NCBI GenBank assembly: GCA_002424525.1
Contig: DIKJ01000249.1
Span: forward strand, 29,862-36,953
Reading direction: 5' to 3'
From: Bacteroidales bacterium UBA5621
Lineage (GTDB): Bacteria; Bacteroidota; Bacteroidia; Bacteroidales; VadinHA17
DNA length: 7,092 bases
In this document: positions 6,494-7,092 of the stretch, piece after piece
Numbering within the stretch: position 1 is the stretch's first letter
Layout of the letters: the number at the start of each line of letters is the position of its first letter
The notes under the pieces: model-generated
What the model was told of the DNA's origin: nothing
Seen by the model: the letters and a program-made list of their open reading frames with translations, nothing else
Database searches by the model: none
Made by a program: the position numbers and the translations under genes

Positions 6494-7092
6494 TTATTCG
6501 GCAATGATGTGCGCATTGATTTTTCCTTTCACTTCAACTTTTATCACGGAAGCTGACGGGTCGGGCGCAATGGGAGGGAGGCTTACGGAAAGAACTCCGT
6601 TTTTTGAAACGGATGCTTTAAGTTTCATTCCGTCAGCCAGCATCTTTGCGGAGACCAGCTTGTTGCTGATTCCTGGAATGTCGAGCTTACCCCCGGCGGG
6701 CCAGTCAAACACAGAAAAGTAGAGCGTTGTTCCCTTTTTTTCCTCCTTTTTTGTGCATCGCCCCCATGGAAAGAGACCCCACGGACTGGCTGTTGTTCCG
6801 TATACAGCTTCTCCGTTCAGCTTCATCCACCTGCCCATCTCCTGAAGGATATAAATACTTTCGGAAGGGAATTCCCCTACGGCATCAGGGCCGACATTAA
6901 GCAGGAAGTTGCCGCCTTTTGATGCAATATCGAGAAGATTGCGGATTAGTGTTTCAGGTGTTTTATAGTTTTTGTCGTAGTGCTTGTAGCCCCAGGTCCC
7001 GTTCATGGTCATACAGGTTTCCCAGTCGGTGCCATCGAGATCGGCAAGGTTTGGGATCCTCTGTTCCGGAGTTTTATGATCGCCCGGGAAAT
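6494..7092 (-). CDS. alpha-L-fucosidase (GH29), C-terminal part (runs off right edge)
   Basis: The frame is open from the right window edge for 199 codons to TAA at 6496-6494; the true start is outside, and an internal Met at 7012 is not the start. GH29 enzymes release terminal L-fucose from glycans with a retaining mechanism. Numbering from the edge, GDHKTPEQRIP (about 3-13), DWETCMTMNGTWGY (about 22-35) and the stretch LLDIASKGGNFLLNVGPDA (about 52-70) are the end of the catalytic barrel and are characteristic of the family. MGRWMKLNGEAVYGT follows, and then about 110 residues of beta-rich C-terminal domain. The catalytic Asp nucleophile should lie upstream of the window and I do not assign the acid/base. 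Many Bacteroidota export such enzymes, but the signal peptide region is not visible. It has the same orientation as the ilv operon but no functional link, and a separate promoter lies between them. Confidence 0.93.
   Translation of the reverse strand, partial: FPGDHKTPEQRIPNLADLDGTDWETCMTMNGTWGYKHYDKNYKTPETLIRNLLDIASKGGNFLLNVGPDAVGEFPSESIYILQEMGRWMKLNGEAVYGTTASPWGLFPWGRCTKKEEKKGTTLYFSVFDWPAGGKLDIPGISNKLVSAKMLADGMKLKASVSKNGVLSVSLPPIAPDPSASVIKVEVKGKINAHIIAE

Overview
The window comes from a member of the Bacteroidota, probably Bacteroidales. Three things point there: a TAnnTTTG-type promoter, start codons without a clear Shine-Dalgarno sequence, and Bacteroidota-like IlvC and LeuA sequences. 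Every supported gene is on the minus strand, so the window reads biologically from right to left. This placement rests on sequence recall, not on a database search.

Region by region, in transcription order: 7092-6494 is the 3' part of a GH29 alpha-L-fucosidase gene whose start lies outside the window. 6493-6177 is a non-coding and leader region. It holds an A+T-rich stretch, a promoter (6340-6369), a 19-codon leader peptide rich in Ile and Leu (6318-6259), and an attenuator ending in an intrinsic terminator (6229-6195) just before ilvD. Then follow ilvD (6176-4350), a 63-nt array of nine heptamers starting at the base after the ilvD stop codon (4349-4287), ilvB (4231-2492), ilvN (2481-1918), ilvC (1903-854) and the first 278 codons of leuA (836 to the left edge). 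After the 118-nt ilvD-ilvB gap, the remaining gaps are only 10, 14 and 17 nt, so this is almost certainly one operon.

The genes encode the common part of branched-chain amino acid synthesis. IlvB/IlvN (acetohydroxyacid synthase) makes acetolactate and acetohydroxybutyrate. IlvC isomerises and reduces them, and IlvD dehydrates the diols to 2-ketoisovalerate and 2-keto-3-methylvalerate. LeuA diverts 2-ketoisovalerate towards leucine.

The most interesting element is the operon leader. It shows the full logic of ribosome-mediated transcription attenuation. Segment 1, inside the leader peptide's His-Ile-Ile-Ala-Leu codons, can pair with segment 2, just after the leader stop. Segment 2 can instead pair with segment 3, and segment 3 is the 5' arm of a terminator with segment 4 and a U-tract. 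The leader peptide has five Ile and three Leu codons but no Val. Two secondary points are a 2'-phosphate-binding loop in IlvC that lacks the usual Arg/Ser and ends in Asp, which hints at altered NADH/NADPH preference, and the heptamer array inside the operon.
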